NCBI RefSeq assembly: GCF_023062595.1
Contig: NZ_JALLAN010000005.1
Coordinates: forward strand, 248,001-312,000
Reading direction: 5' to 3'
DNA length: 64,000 nucleotides
From: Arthrobacter rhizosphaerae
Lineage (GTDB): Bacteria; Actinomycetota; Actinomycetes; Actinomycetales; Micrococcaceae
Shown: positions 51,433 through 62,591 of the stretch, one piece after another
How positions within the stretch are numbered: the stretch's first letter is position 1
How the letters are laid out: every line of letters starts with the position of its first letter
Translations under genes and position numbers: made by a program
The notes under the pieces: generated by a model
What the model saw: only the letters and a program-made list of their open reading frames with translations
Databases searched by the model: none
What the model was told of the DNA's origin: nothing

Positions 51433-53154
51433 ATGAGTGAGACCACCCAAACCGCGACAGAAATCAAGCCGGACATCAAGCCCCGCAGCCGGGTAGTCAC
51501 CGATGGAATCCATGCCGCCCCCGCGCGCGGCATGTTCCGTGCGGTGGGCATGGGGGATGACGACTTCGCCAAACCCCAGATCGGCGTCGCGAGTTCCTGG
51601 AATGAGATCACTCCCTGCAATCTCTCCCTGAACAGGCTGGCGCAGGGTGCCAAGGAAGGCGTCCACGCAGGCGGGGGCTTCCCCATGCAGTTCGGCACCA
51701 TCTCCGTTTCCGACGGGATCTCGATGGGCCACGAAGGCATGCACTTCTCGCTTGTCTCCCGCGAAGTCATCGCCGACTCCGTGGAGACCGTTATGCAGGC
51801 AGAGAGGATCGATGGCTCAGTCCTGCTGGCAGGCTGTGACAAGTCGCTGCCCGGTATGCTCATGGCAGCCGCCCGCCTGGACCTCGCCAGCGTGTTCCTC
51901 TACGCCGGCTCCATCATGCCCGGCTGGGTCAAGCTTGAGGACGGCTCCGAAAAGGAAGTCACCCTCATCGATGCCTTCGAGGCTGTAGGCGCCTGCGCGG
52001 CGGGGAAAATGAGCCTCGGAGACCTGGAGCGCATTGAAAAGGCCATCTGTCCGGGCGAAGGTGCCTGCGGTGGTATGTATACCGCCAACACCATGGCCTG
52101 CATCGGCGAGGCCCTGGGAATGTCCCTTCCGGGATCCGCCGCCCCGCCGTCGGCCGACCGCCGTCGTGATGAATTTGCCCGTAAGTCTGGCGAGGCTGTT
52201 GTGAACCTGCTCCGCCTTGGCATCACGGCCCGCGACATCATGACCAAGAAGGCGTTCGAAAACGCCATCGCCGTCACCATGGCCTTCGGTGGCTCCACCA
52301 ACGCCGTCCTCCACTTGCTCGCAATCGCCCGCGAAGCAGAAGTCGAGCTCACGCTGGATGACTTCAACCGCATCGGCGACAAAATCCCGCACCTGGGAGA
52401 CCTGAAGCCGTTCGGCCGCTATGTCATGACCGACGTCGACAAGATCGGCGGCGTGCCGGTCATCATGAAGGCCCTACTCGACGCCGGACTGCTGCACGGG
52501 GACTGCCTCACCGTGACGGGCAAGACCCTCGCCGAAAACCTCGCGTCCATCAACCCGCCGGACCTGGACGGCAAGATCCTGCGGGCCCTGGACAACCCGA
52601 TCCACAAGACCGGCGGCATCACCATCCTGCACGGCACCATGGCACCGGAGGGAGCAGTCGTCAAAAGCGCCGGCTTCGATGCCGACGTTTTCGAGGGAAC
52701 TGCCCGCGTCTTCGAGCGCGAGCAGGGCGCACTCGACGCCCTGGATAAGGGCCAGATCCACAAGGGTGACGTTGTGGTGATCCGTTACGAGGGCCCCAAG
52801 GGCGGCCCGGGCATGAGGGAAATGCTCGCTATCACCGGAGCCATCAAGGGCGCCGGCCTGGGCAAGGATGTGCTGCTCCTGACCGACGGCCGGTTCTCGG
52901 GCGGCACCACTGGACTCTGCATCGGGCACGTCGCACCGGAAGCGGTCGACGGCGGCCCCATCGCCTTTGTTAAGGACGGTGACCGGATCCGCGTGGACAT
53001 CGCAGCCCGCAGCTTCGACCTCCTGGTTGACCCTGCCGAGCTCGAAGCGCGCAAAGAGGGCTGGACTCCGCTGCCCGCGAAGTTCACCAAGGGAGTGCTG
53101 GCCAAGTATGCCAAGCTGGTGCACAGCGCCTCCACCGGCGCATACTGCGGGTAG
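51433..53154 (+). CDS. ilvD: Dihydroxy-acid dehydratase
   Basis: Fe-S enzyme dehydrating dihydroxyisovalerate and dihydroxymethylvalerate, the third step of valine/isoleucine synthesis. The 573-residue protein has [30 protein letters not shown] and VGACAAGKM (cluster cysteine regions), and the C-terminal [22 protein letters not shown]. It probably starts leaderless (see the -10 box at 51420). It is followed by the attenuator region, not by an overlap, so it is transcribed separately from ilvBNC. Confidence 0.96.
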   Translation: MSETTQTATEIKPDIKPRSRVVTDGIHAAPARGMFRAVGMGDDDFAKPQIGVASSWNEITPCNLSLNRLAQGAKEGVHAGGGFPMQFGTISVSDGISMGHEGMHFSLVSREVIADSVETVMQAERIDGSVLLAGCDKSLPGMLMAAARLDLASVFLYAGSIMPGWVKLEDGSEKEVTLIDAFEAVGACAAGKMSLGDLERIEKAICPGEGACGGMYTANTMACIGEALGMSLPGSAAPPSADRRRDEFARKSGEAVVNLLRLGITARDIMTKKAFENAIAVTMAFGGSTNAVLHLLAIAREAEVELTLDDFNRIGDKIPHLGDLKPFGRYVMTDVDKIGGVPVIMKALLDAGLLHGDCLTVTGKTLAENLASINPPDLDGKILRALDNPIHKTGGITILHGTMAPEGAVVKSAGFDADVFEGTARVFEREQGALDALDKGQIHKGDVVVIRYEGPKGGPGMREMLAITGAIKGAGLGKDVLLLTDGRFSGGTTGLCIGHVAPEAVDGGPIAFVKDGDRIRVDIAARSFDLLVDPAELEARKEGWTPLPAKFTKGVLAKYAKLVHSASTGAYCG

Positions 53155-53178
53155 CACCACGCAGTTCGGCAGCTGAAT

Positions 53179-53242
53179 CCAACCGGGTCGCAGTAGATGT
53201 TGTTATGGGCTCCAAAAACAACATCTACTGCTACCCAGTTGG
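53179..53242. repeat. 26-bp inverted repeat between ilvD and ilvB
   Basis: Arms 53179-53204 and 53217-53242 pair over 26 bases with two mismatches and a 12-base loop. It is not followed by a T run. It could be the ilvD terminator, or a copy of a dispersed palindromic element. Confidence 0.75.
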
Positions 53243-53300
53243 GGGAGGCGGCCATTTGGTGGACAATGAAGTCCAGATGGTGAGATCGGGTGTCGCTGCG

Positions 53301-53330
53301 TTGACACATGTCTTACCTAGAGGGAACACT
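53301..53330 (+). promoter_or_regulatory. Promoter of the ilvBNC leader
   Basis: TTGACA (-35, 53301-53306) and AACACT (-10, 53325-53330) are 18 bases apart. The -10 ends 6 bases before the leader-peptide ATG at 53337, so transcription should start at the ATG. Confidence 0.6.
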
Positions 53331-53336
53331 GAACGC

Positions 53337-53390
53337 ATGATCGCATTCGTTACCGACGTCGTCGTACTTACCAAGCGCGTGGCTAAATAG
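53337..53390 (+). CDS. ilvBNC leader peptide (attenuator)
   Basis: A 17-codon frame reads MIAFVTDVVVLTKRVAK: one Ile, five Val and one Leu codon, with GTC-GTC-GTA-CTT in a row at 53358-53369. There is no ribosome site before it, matching the leaderless leader peptide known for Corynebacterium glutamicum ilvBNC. Stalling on the Val-Leu run when charged tRNAs are scarce would change folding of the RNA downstream. It ends in a small GGCTA-AA-TAGCC hairpin that contains the stop codon. Confidence 0.8.
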   Translation: MIAFVTDVVVLTKRVAK

Positions 53391-53417
53391 CCCGACTGGT
53401 AACGAACTGTCACGCGC
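53375..53417 (+). promoter_or_regulatory. Alternative stem in the ilvB attenuator
   Basis: GCGCGTG (53375-53381, inside the leader peptide) pairs perfectly with CACGCGC (53411-53417), directly before the terminator. A ribosome stalled on the valine codons would cover the left arm. A clear antiterminator pairing could not be resolved by eye. Confidence 0.5.
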
Positions 53418-53455
53418 AACCCCTCGAAGAGCCCATCAGGCTGAGGGGTTTTTTT
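53418..53455 (+). terminator. Rho-independent attenuator terminator before ilvB
   Basis: AACCCCTC (53418-53425) and GAGGGGTT (53443-53450) form the outer stem, AGCC/GGCT the inner one, followed by a run of seven T. It lies between the leader peptide and ilvB, so it is a conditional terminator. Confidence 0.9.
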
Positions 53456-53528
53456 ATTGCCGCGAAGCATCATCCAGAAGTTCCACACGCTGTAACCGAT
53501 AATTCAAGATCCACTAAGGAAGAGTCCG

Positions 53529-55430
53529 ATGAGCAAAGGATCGCCGATCAGCCCCTCGCTGATGGCTACAAAGTCCGCTGGAGCCCCCAAAGCTCCAGAA
53601 CGCGTCGACCGCCCCACTGACGCGGGCGTCGACATTGCTGCAGCCGCCTCTCCTGTCCTTGGGCCGAACAACGTTGTACCCCCAACGGTGATGACCGGCT
53701 CAGAAGCTATTGTGCGTTCGCTCGAAGAACTCGGCGTCGACGATATTTTTGGTTTGCCCGGTGGCGCGATCCTGCCTACCTATGACCCTTTGATGGCTTC
53801 CGGAATGAACCACGTTCTGGTCCGTCACGAACAGGGAGCCGGCCACGCCGCGCAAGGCTATGCCATGGTTACGGGACGGGTTGGCGTCTGTATCGCCACG
53901 TCCGGCCCGGGAGCCACCAACCTCGTTACCGCCATCATGGACGCCCATATGGACTCCGTGCCCATCGTTGCCATCACCGGCCAGGTATCCAGCGGAGTCA
54001 TCGGCACCGATGCCTTCCAGGAAGCCGACATTGTGGGCATCACGATGCCCATCACCAAGCATTCGTTCCTGGTGACGGATCCCAATGAGATCCCGCATGT
54101 CATGGCCGCCGCTTTCCATCTGGCTTCGAGCGGTCGACCCGGCCCGGTCCTGGTGGATGTTGCCAAGGACGCCCAGCAGGGCAAGATGACCTTTTCCTGG
54201 CCGCCGAAGATAGATCTGCCCGGGTACCGTCCTGTGGTCCGCGGACACAACAAGCAGGTCCGGGAGGCCGCGCGGCTTATTGCTGCTGCCAGCAAGCCCG
54301 TCCTCTATGTGGGCGGCGGCGTCGTCAAGGCCCATGCCTCAGCGGAGTTGCTCGAACTCGCGGAACTGACCGGAGCCCCGGTGGTCACCACCCTCATGGC
54401 CCGTGGCGTTTTCCCGGATTCGCACCCCCAGCACGTTGGCATGCCAGGCATGCACGGCACCGTTTCCGCCGTGACGGCGTTGCAGCAGTCTGATCTCCTG
54501 ATCACGCTTGGGGCCCGCTTTGATGACCGGGTGACCGGAATCCTGAAGACCTTCGCGCCCAACGCCAAGGTGATCCATGCCGACATCGACCCCGCGGAAA
54601 TCTCCAAGAACCGGACGGCAGATGTTCCCATTGTCGGTTCAGTCAAAGAGATCATTCCGGAGCTGACCGAGGCAGTACGCACCCAGTTCGAGGCATCCGG
54701 AACCCCGGACCTGCAGAACTGGTGGGCGTTCCTGAACAACCTCCGCGAAACCTACCCGCTGGGGTGGACCGAACCCGAAGACGGCCTCGTAGCCCCGCAG
54801 CGCGTCATTGAGCGCATCGGCGCGTTGACCGGCCCGGAGGGTATCTACGTGGCCGGCGTCGGGCAACACCAGATGTGGGCTGCACAGTTCATCAAGTACG
54901 AACGGCCCCACCAGTGGCTGAACTCAGGCGGTGCAGGCACCATGGGTTACGCGGTGCCTGCGGCCATGGGCGCCAAGGTTGGCGAACCCGACCGCGTGGT
55001 TTGGGCCATCGACGGAGACGGCTGTTTCCAGATGACCAACCAGGAACTGGCGACGTGCGCGATCAACAAGATCCCCATCAAGGTGGCCGTCATCAACAAC
55101 TCCTCGCTGGGCATGGTGCGGCAGTGGCAGACCCTCTTCTATGAGGGCCGCTACTCCAACACCGATCTCAACACCGGCCACGACACCGTCCGTATCCCGG
55201 ACTTCGTCAAGCTGGGGGAGGCCTATGGCTGTGCGTCCTTCCGTTGCGAACGCGTCGAGGACATCGATGCCACCATCCAAAAAGCGCTGGAAATCAACGA
55301 CAGGCCCGTTGTCATCGACTTCGTGGTCAGTCCCAACTCCATGGTGTGGCCGATGGTCCCTGCCGGAGTCAGCAACGACCAGATCCAGGTTGCCCGCAAC
55401 CTGACCCCGGAATGGGAAGAGGAGGACTGA
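53529..55430 (+). CDS. ilvB: Acetolactate synthase large (catalytic) subunit
   Basis: ThDP-dependent enzyme forming acetolactate/acetohydroxybutyrate. The 633-residue protein has an ~55-residue Pro/Ala-rich leader before [22 protein letters not shown], then [30 protein letters not shown] (catalytic Glu), [12 protein letters not shown] and the ThDP/Mg motif [28 protein letters not shown] lies before the ATG. It is separated from ilvN by two bases, so subunits are made together. Controlled by the upstream attenuator. Confidence 0.96.
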   Translation: MSKGSPISPSLMATKSAGAPKAPERVDRPTDAGVDIAAAASPVLGPNNVVPPTVMTGSEAIVRSLEELGVDDIFGLPGGAILPTYDPLMASGMNHVLVRHEQGAGHAAQGYAMVTGRVGVCIATSGPGATNLVTAIMDAHMDSVPIVAITGQVSSGVIGTDAFQEADIVGITMPITKHSFLVTDPNEIPHVMAAAFHLASSGRPGPVLVDVAKDAQQGKMTFSWPPKIDLPGYRPVVRGHNKQVREAARLIAAASKPVLYVGGGVVKAHASAELLELAELTGAPVVTTLMARGVFPDSHPQHVGMPGMHGTVSAVTALQQSDLLITLGARFDDRVTGILKTFAPNAKVIHADIDPAEISKNRTADVPIVGSVKEIIPELTEAVRTQFEASGTPDLQNWWAFLNNLRETYPLGWTEPEDGLVAPQRVIERIGALTGPEGIYVAGVGQHQMWAAQFIKYERPHQWLNSGGAGTMGYAVPAAMGAKVGEPDRVVWAIDGDGCFQMTNQELATCAINKIPIKVAVINNSSLGMVRQWQTLFYEGRYSNTDLNTGHDTVRIPDFVKLGEAYGCASFRCERVEDIDATIQKALEINDRPVVIDFVVSPNSMVWPMVPAGVSNDQIQVARNLTPEWEEED

Positions 55431-55432
55431 TC

Positions 55433-57054
<1,622 letters not shown>

Positions 57055-57089
57055 GCCATGCTTTTCGCATAGCCGAGGCACCGGAAAAT

Positions 57090-57123
57090 GGCCGGGCTCA
57101 CACTTCACAATGTGGGCCCGGCC
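57090..57123 (+). terminator. Terminator of ilvBNC
   Basis: A 13-bp stem (57090-57102 with 57111-57123, one T-G wobble), 8-base loop and TTTCTGT after it. It closes the ilvBNC operon before serA. Confidence 0.88.
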
Positions 57124-57178
57124 TTTCTGTCGGCCTAGACTTGTTATACCCCCCGGACTGCAACGCAGAGGATCAGCC

Positions 57179-58768
57179 GTGTCAAAACCCGTAGTACTGC
57201 TCGCCGAAGAACTTTCGCCCGCCACAGTCGAGGCCCTGGGCCCGGACTTCGAAATCCGCCAGACCGACGGCGCCGACCGTTCCCAGCTGCTGTCTGCGAT
57301 CGTCGACGTCGACGCCATCCTCGTGCGCTCAGCCACCCAGGTGGACGCCGAGGCAATCGCCGCGGCCAAGAACCTGAAGGTTATTGCCCGTGCCGGCGTC
57401 GGACTCGACAACGTGGACATCAAAGCCGCCACCCAGGCCGGCGTCATGGTGGTCAACGCCCCAACGTCGAACATTGTCTCCGCCGCGGAACTCACCGTGG
57501 GCCACATCCTGAGCCTTGCACGCCACATCCCGCAGGCCAGCGCCGCCCTGAAGGACGGCGAATGGAAGCGCTCCAAGTACTCGGGCATCGAACTCTTTGA
57601 GAAGAAGGTCGGCATTATCGGCCTCGGCCGTATCGGCGCGCTCGTCGCTGCCCGCCTGCAGGGCTTCGAAACCGAAATCCTCGCCTACGACCCGTACATC
57701 ACCTCCGCCCGGGCAGCGCAGCTCGGCGTCAAGCTCGTCACCCTGGATGAGCTGCTGGCACACTCGGACTTCGTCACCATCCACATGCCCAAGACCCCGG
57801 AAACGGTCGGCATGCTGGGCGCTGACGCCTTCAAGAAGATGAAGAACACCGCATACGTCATCAACGTGGCACGCGGCGGTCTGATCGACGAGGAAGCCCT
57901 GTACACGGCTCTCCAGGACGGCGACATCGCCGGCGCCGGCGTCGACGTCTTCGTCAAGGAGCCCAGCACCGACCTGCCGTTCTTCAAACTGGACAACGTC
58001 GTGGTTACCCCGCACCTTGGTGCATCCACGGACGAAGCCCAGGAAAAGGCCGGTGTGTCCGTGGCGAAGTCAGTCAGGCTCGCCCTGGCCGGTGAGCTGG
58101 TTCCGGACGCCGTCAACGTGGCAGGCGGCATCATCGCTCCCGACGTCCGCCCCGGCATTCCCCTCATCGAAAAGCTGGGCAGGATCTTCACCGCGCTCAC
58201 TCACGACTCCCTGACCCAGATCGACGTCGAGGTCGCCGGCGAAATCGCGGCGCTCGACGTTAAGGTCCTGGAGCTTGCAGCCCTCAAGGGCATCTTCGCC
58301 GACGTCGTGACCGAGCAGGTCTCCTACGTCAACGCACCCGTTATCGCCGAACAGCGCGGCATCAACACCCGCCTGATCACCACTCCCGAAGCCGAGGACT
58401 ACCGCAACGTCCTGACCCTGCGCGGCGCCCTCAGCGACGGCAGCCAGATCTCGGTGGCAGGAACGCTGACAGGACCCAAGCAGGTTGAGAAACTGGTGGG
58501 AGTCAACGGCTACGACGTCGAAATCCCCATCAGCGAGCACCTCGTGGTGGTTTCCTACGCTGACCGGCCGGGCGTCATCGGCACCATCGGGCACATCCTG
58601 GGCATGAACAATATCAACATCGGCGGCATGCAGGTCGCACGGCAGACTGAAGGCGGCCAGGTGCTTGCGCTCCTGACCATCGACAGCTCCGTCCCGCAGC
58701 AGGTTCTTGACGCGATCAAGGCCGGAATCGGCGCTGAAATGGTACGCGAGGTTGACCTCGAAAACTGA
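57179..58768 (+). CDS. serA: D-3-phosphoglycerate dehydrogenase
   Basis: First enzyme of serine synthesis, NAD-dependent. The 529-residue long form has the catalytic and NAD domains (NLKVIARAGVGLDNVDI, VGIIGLGRIGALVAARL, AYVINVARGGLIDEEAL, VVTPHLGASTDEAQ), an intervening ASB domain and a C-terminal ACT domain (VVVSYADRPGVIGTIGHILGMNNINI) for serine feedback. GTG 57179 is chosen since AGAGGA is just upstream; TATACC (57145-57150) may be its -10 box. It lies between the ilvC terminator and an unrelated ABC pair. Confidence 0.96.
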   Translation: MSKPVVLLAEELSPATVEALGPDFEIRQTDGADRSQLLSAIVDVDAILVRSATQVDAEAIAAAKNLKVIARAGVGLDNVDIKAATQAGVMVVNAPTSNIVSAAELTVGHILSLARHIPQASAALKDGEWKRSKYSGIELFEKKVGIIGLGRIGALVAARLQGFETEILAYDPYITSARAAQLGVKLVTLDELLAHSDFVTIHMPKTPETVGMLGADAFKKMKNTAYVINVARGGLIDEEALYTALQDGDIAGAGVDVFVKEPSTDLPFFKLDNVVVTPHLGASTDEAQEKAGVSVAKSVRLALAGELVPDAVNVAGGIIAPDVRPGIPLIEKLGRIFTALTHDSLTQIDVEVAGEIAALDVKVLELAALKGIFADVVTEQVSYVNAPVIAEQRGINTRLITTPEAEDYRNVLTLRGALSDGSQISVAGTLTGPKQVEKLVGVNGYDVEIPISEHLVVVSYADRPGVIGTIGHILGMNNINIGGMQVARQTEGGQVLALLTIDSSVPQQVLDAIKAGIGAEMVREVDLEN

Positions 58769-58821
58769 GGCAGCGCCTCAGGTGAACCATTAGTGACAGA
58801 GTTGTAACTTCTGGCACGTAT

Positions 58822-58886
58822 GATTGGCCGGTCTGCTTTCACCGACTGAGTCCCGTTTGGGACTCCAGCCGGCTGGCCGGCCAATC
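58822..58886 (+). terminator. Branched hairpin structure after serA
   Basis: Outer arms GATTGGCCGG (58822-58831) and CCGGCCAATC (58877-58886) are perfectly complementary, and GAGTCCC-GTTT-GGGACTC forms an inner hairpin. TTGTTCTG follows. It lies between serA and the ABC permease gene and is probably the serA terminator. Confidence 0.75.
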
Positions 58887-58976
58887 TTGTTCTGCACATC
58901 CGGCAGGGGACACCTTCACATCCGTTTGGAGTGAACAGTGGTGTGCGCGCACGCAAATCCAGCTTTCAGGAGCCCA

Positions 58977-61772
58977 ATGAACGCCGTCCAGAGGTTCATC
59001 AGAAGCAGAGTGCTGATGTTGACCGCGGCCATTTTGATCGTCGCCATGTGCCTGTCCGTCCTCGTCCAGGGGCAGTCACAAGCGGCGCTCAACCGAACAG
59101 TCGACGAGAATTCGCGAGGACTTTACGACATCCTCGTCCAACCCAAGGCGGGTGCCGGCGGTTCACTCATGCAGCCGGAAATCGCCAATGGCCAGGGCGG
59201 AATCAGTTTTGATCAGCTGGATGCCCTCCGGAAGCTCTCCGGAACTTCCGTGGCCGCCCCCATTAGCCTCGTTTCCAGGGTCAGCCAGAACCTTGAGGCA
59301 CCGCGCCTGGACGCCATGGACTACCTCGGCTTCAATGCCGGGCTCGTAGGCACGGCGACAGCCGGAGAGCCCGGGGGCACCGACCCCAGCAAGTGGCCGG
59401 CAGCGGAATCTGTGTTGACCGATGAGGCCAAGACCTACCGACTGACGGCCAGCGCTGTGAGCTCGGACGGCCACTCGGAGCAGACTCTGTTCAAGTCGAT
59501 GGCTGAGGGATCTCTGGGCAAGGCCAAGCTCATCGAGGAGCAGACTCCCGGAGGAAAGAGCATCCGTATTGCCGGTCCAGGTGATGAGACAGGCATCAAG
59601 TTCCCCGCCCCGGCGGGTGGATCCGAGCACAATCTTTTCAACCTCTCGGTCTCCCTGCCGCTGGCACCCCAGGTGACAGAATCCGTCGTCGCGGTTGACC
59701 CGGTCTCTGAACGCGCACTCCTGGGAAGCGCCGGGGACTTCCTGGCGCCCCTTGAGAAGGCACCACCGGCCGACGCCCGCAATGCAGGAGCGATCGGCCG
59801 TCACTTCGAAAGCCTTTTCACCACGGGCATCAGCATGAAGGAACTCGAAGAAGGTCCTGATTTCCTCGGCGTAAAGCTGAAGTACTGGGCCCCGTTGATG
59901 ACCCAGTACCAGCAGGCCAAGCGGAACGGCCAGCTGACGGACGACTCCCAGGCCATCCCGCTGGTGGTACGGTCAGGGACCTCCCTCGACCTGAAGTACT
60001 CGGTCAAGATCGAGGAAATCGACGGTTCCGGCAACGTGGTCAAGGATGTCGGCACAGTGACCAAGTCACTGGACAAGGACTACCTGCCCTTCGTCTCAAA
60101 GTCTCCGTTCGCGCTGTCCTGGCCCGGCTCCCAGGATTACTCCCAGCTCCTGGGCAACTCCGGCAACTTCAGCCAGGGCCTTTACAACCCGGCGCAGTGG
60201 ACAACCGATTTTGCGTCGGCTCCCAAATATACCGATGGCGACACCGCGGACAACGGCGCGCAGGAGAAGGCCGCCGTCCCCGGTGAGTGGGTCACCGTGA
60301 ACCGCCTTCCCGAAAAGGATGCCGCAGGCGCACCTGTCGACCAGACCCAGCGCAAGCCCGTGGACGAACGCGCCTACCGGGAAAGCCTGGAGACGGGTAA
60401 AAAGCTCGCCCCGCCGCTGGCCATGGTGTACGGGACCTTTGACCCCGCCAAGGTCCAGGAAGCGGCCGGCGACGTCAACAGGCTGCCCCTGGGTGGCTAC
60501 GACCCGTCACCCATGACCCTCGTGAAGGATGCGCAGGGCAAGGATGTTCCGGAAGCCCAGCTCAAGCCATCCCTGAGTGCCACCGGTCTGGTCAGCCAGT
60601 CCGCCGGCGCCATCACCGACTACTACGGCCTCGCTGCAGCACGGGGGTACGACCAGAACGCCTCGGTCATTGACGCCGTCCGTGTCCGTGCCAAGGCCCC
60701 CGGCAGCTGGAAGCAGGCGCAGCCCGACGTCGACAAGCTTGCGGCTGAGATCCGCGACATGGGACTTGACGCCACCATTGTGGCCGGATCCGCCCGTGAG
60801 GACGCCAACATTTTCGTTCCTGGATATTCCAAGGACGATGCAGGCAAGGAATCCGACCTCGGTACCGTTACACAGTCCTGGGTCCGCCAGGATGCGGCCG
60901 ACGCCGTTTCCGGCTCACTGACCGGCACCAACCTCACACTCCTGTTCCTGACGTTGTGCGGTGCCGCCTTGCTGACCGGCGCGTCTACCGTCAGCTACAT
61001 CCGGCAACGACGTACCGAGGCCGGAACGCTTCGTGCCATGGGCTGGACCCAGCGCAGGATCCGTTCCTGGGTACTGGCGGAGTTTGGTGTGGGAGCGACA
61101 TTGCTGGCGATCGCCGGAGCTGTACTCTCGCTGGTGACCTGGAACCCGGCCACGGCCATCGTCTCGGCCTCTGTCCTGACGCTGTACCTGGCTGCCGCGT
61201 ACTTCGCCGCGCGCCAGCTCCGGCACCGAGACGAGGTGGACCAGGAACCCCAGCACGACGAGCGGCTCATTCCTGTCGATTCGCCCCTCACCTTCGCCAA
61301 CCGCCAGCTGACTGCCAACAAGTTCAATACGTTGTCTTTGGCTGTGGCAGTCGGAGTCTTCGGTGCAGCAGTGGGCGGCCTGATTGCCCTGCTGATCGAT
61401 ATACCCCGGGCCGCCGGTGCCAGCGCACTCAGCGGGATCGCGGCGGCAAGCATTGCGCTTCCTAGCATCATCCTTGCCTTGTCGGGTGTGGCGGTCGGGC
61501 TGTTGCTGACACTGGTGACCGGCCGCTTCGAACTTCAGGCCAAACGCCAATATTTGGGGACCTTGAAGGCCATGGGGTGGAATCCGGACATGCTCGGCCA
61601 GGTCCGGTTCTTCGAAAACGCCCTCGTGGGTTCAGTGGCCCTTCCGCTGGGCGTTCTTGGCGCCCTGGGGATCGGTATTCTGCTGGCCCCTTACGCCGCT
61701 TTGTGGGCCGGGCTCGCCGGACTGCTGGCTGTACTTTGCTGGATTCCAATTGCAACGAAAGTGGTCCGATGA
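58977..61772 (+). CDS. ABC transporter permease, FtsX type, with very large extracytoplasmic domain
   Basis: A 931-residue membrane protein. One N-terminal helix (residues ~12-32, VLMLTAAILIVAMCLSVLV) is followed by a ~610-residue extracytoplasmic region of no family I recognise, then an FtsX-like block (helix, TVSYIRQRRTEAGTLRAMGWTQRRIRSWVL loop, two helices) and, after a short linker, a second FtsX-like block ending in a similar cytoplasmic loop (YLGTLKAMGWNPDMLGQVRFFE). The doubled permease is characteristic of the MacB/LolC-like group, which moves lipids or works on envelope proteins. GGAG precedes ATG 58977. Overlaps the ATPase gene by 4 bases. Confidence 0.8.
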   Translation: MNAVQRFIRSRVLMLTAAILIVAMCLSVLVQGQSQAALNRTVDENSRGLYDILVQPKAGAGGSLMQPEIANGQGGISFDQLDALRKLSGTSVAAPISLVSRVSQNLEAPRLDAMDYLGFNAGLVGTATAGEPGGTDPSKWPAAESVLTDEAKTYRLTASAVSSDGHSEQTLFKSMAEGSLGKAKLIEEQTPGGKSIRIAGPGDETGIKFPAPAGGSEHNLFNLSVSLPLAPQVTESVVAVDPVSERALLGSAGDFLAPLEKAPPADARNAGAIGRHFESLFTTGISMKELEEGPDFLGVKLKYWAPLMTQYQQAKRNGQLTDDSQAIPLVVRSGTSLDLKYSVKIEEIDGSGNVVKDVGTVTKSLDKDYLPFVSKSPFALSWPGSQDYSQLLGNSGNFSQGLYNPAQWTTDFASAPKYTDGDTADNGAQEKAAVPGEWVTVNRLPEKDAAGAPVDQTQRKPVDERAYRESLETGKKLAPPLAMVYGTFDPAKVQEAAGDVNRLPLGGYDPSPMTLVKDAQGKDVPEAQLKPSLSATGLVSQSAGAITDYYGLAAARGYDQNASVIDAVRVRAKAPGSWKQAQPDVDKLAAEIRDMGLDATIVAGSAREDANIFVPGYSKDDAGKESDLGTVTQSWVRQDAADAVSGSLTGTNLTLLFLTLCGAALLTGASTVSYIRQRRTEAGTLRAMGWTQRRIRSWVLAEFGVGATLLAIAGAVLSLVTWNPATAIVSASVLTLYLAAAYFAARQLRHRDEVDQEPQHDERLIPVDSPLTFANRQLTANKFNTLSLAVAVGVFGAAVGGLIALLIDIPRAAGASALSGIAAASIALPSIILALSGVAVGLLLTLVTGRFELQAKRQYLGTLKAMGWNPDMLGQVRFFENALVGSVALPLGVLGALGIGILLAPYAALWAGLAGLLAVLCWIPIATKVVR

Positions 61773-62527
61773 CTAACGACCTGAACTTTGACGACGATTT
61801 TTCCGGAAGCGACATCGGTGACGGTTCGCTCCAGACCCGCGCCAACACCATCCTGAAGGCTGAGGACCACGGCACACCCCTCGAGCTGAGCAACATCACC
61901 ATCCGCTATGGCGGTCAGAAGGGCGGTGCGGAAGCCGTCAACGTCGTCGAGGGCTTCAACCTTCTGCTGCACGCCGGCGAGATGCACTGCGTCGCAGGGC
62001 GCAGCGGCTCCGGCAAGACCAGTATCCTGACCGTCGGCGCCGGTCTCAGCCTGCCGACGTCGGGACGGGTCTACTGGGAAGGCCAGTCCCTTGAAACCAT
62101 GGGCGACGACGAGATCGCCGACCGCCGTCGGGCTCTGATCGGTTACGTGGACCAAGGCGGGGCACTGATTGACGGCATGAGCGCCCTGGAGAACGTGCTT
62201 CTCCCTGCCGTGCCGGATGGAGAGGTGGACCAGCGCAGGGACATGGCAAAGGACCTCTTGGACCTCGTTGGCCTGGGCAGGCGAATGCGCCACCGCCCCG
62301 CCCAGTTGTCCGGCGGTGAGCGCCAGCGTGTTGCTATCGCCCGTGCCCTGATCCTGGGAACGCGTGTCCTGGTGGTCGATGAACCGACGGCCAGCCTTGA
62401 CCGGACCTCGGCCAACCGCATCATCAGCATCCTCAAGGACACAACTTCGGATGGAATCGCTGTTCTGGTCGCTTCACATGACCACGAACTGGTCCGCCTG
62501 AGCGATACCCTGACCGAACTGATCTAG
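61769..62527 (+). CDS. ABC transporter ATPase (LolD/MacB type)
   Basis: A 252-residue nucleotide-binding protein that pairs with the preceding permease, whose stop it overlaps (ATGA). Walker A is [13 protein letters not shown], the Q-loop region is [19 protein letters not shown], the signature is [15 protein letters not shown] and Walker [13 protein letters not shown], ending in the H-loop [10 protein letters not shown]. About 40 N-terminal residues precede the domain (acidic, [14 protein letters not shown]). Together the two genes form a complete half-transporter system of the extracytoplasmic, mechanotransmission type. Confidence 0.9.
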   Translation: MTNDLNFDDDFSGSDIGDGSLQTRANTILKAEDHGTPLELSNITIRYGGQKGGAEAVNVVEGFNLLLHAGEMHCVAGRSGSGKTSILTVGAGLSLPTSGRVYWEGQSLETMGDDEIADRRRALIGYVDQGGALIDGMSALENVLLPAVPDGEVDQRRDMAKDLLDLVGLGRRMRHRPAQLSGGERQRVAIARALILGTRVLVVDEPTASLDRTSANRIISILKDTTSDGIAVLVASHDHELVRLSDTLTELI

Positions 62528-62591
62528 ATTTGCAGTAGGCGCGCATACCAGCGGCCCATTGTCCCTTCGCACTAAAAGGTATTTTCCGCCA

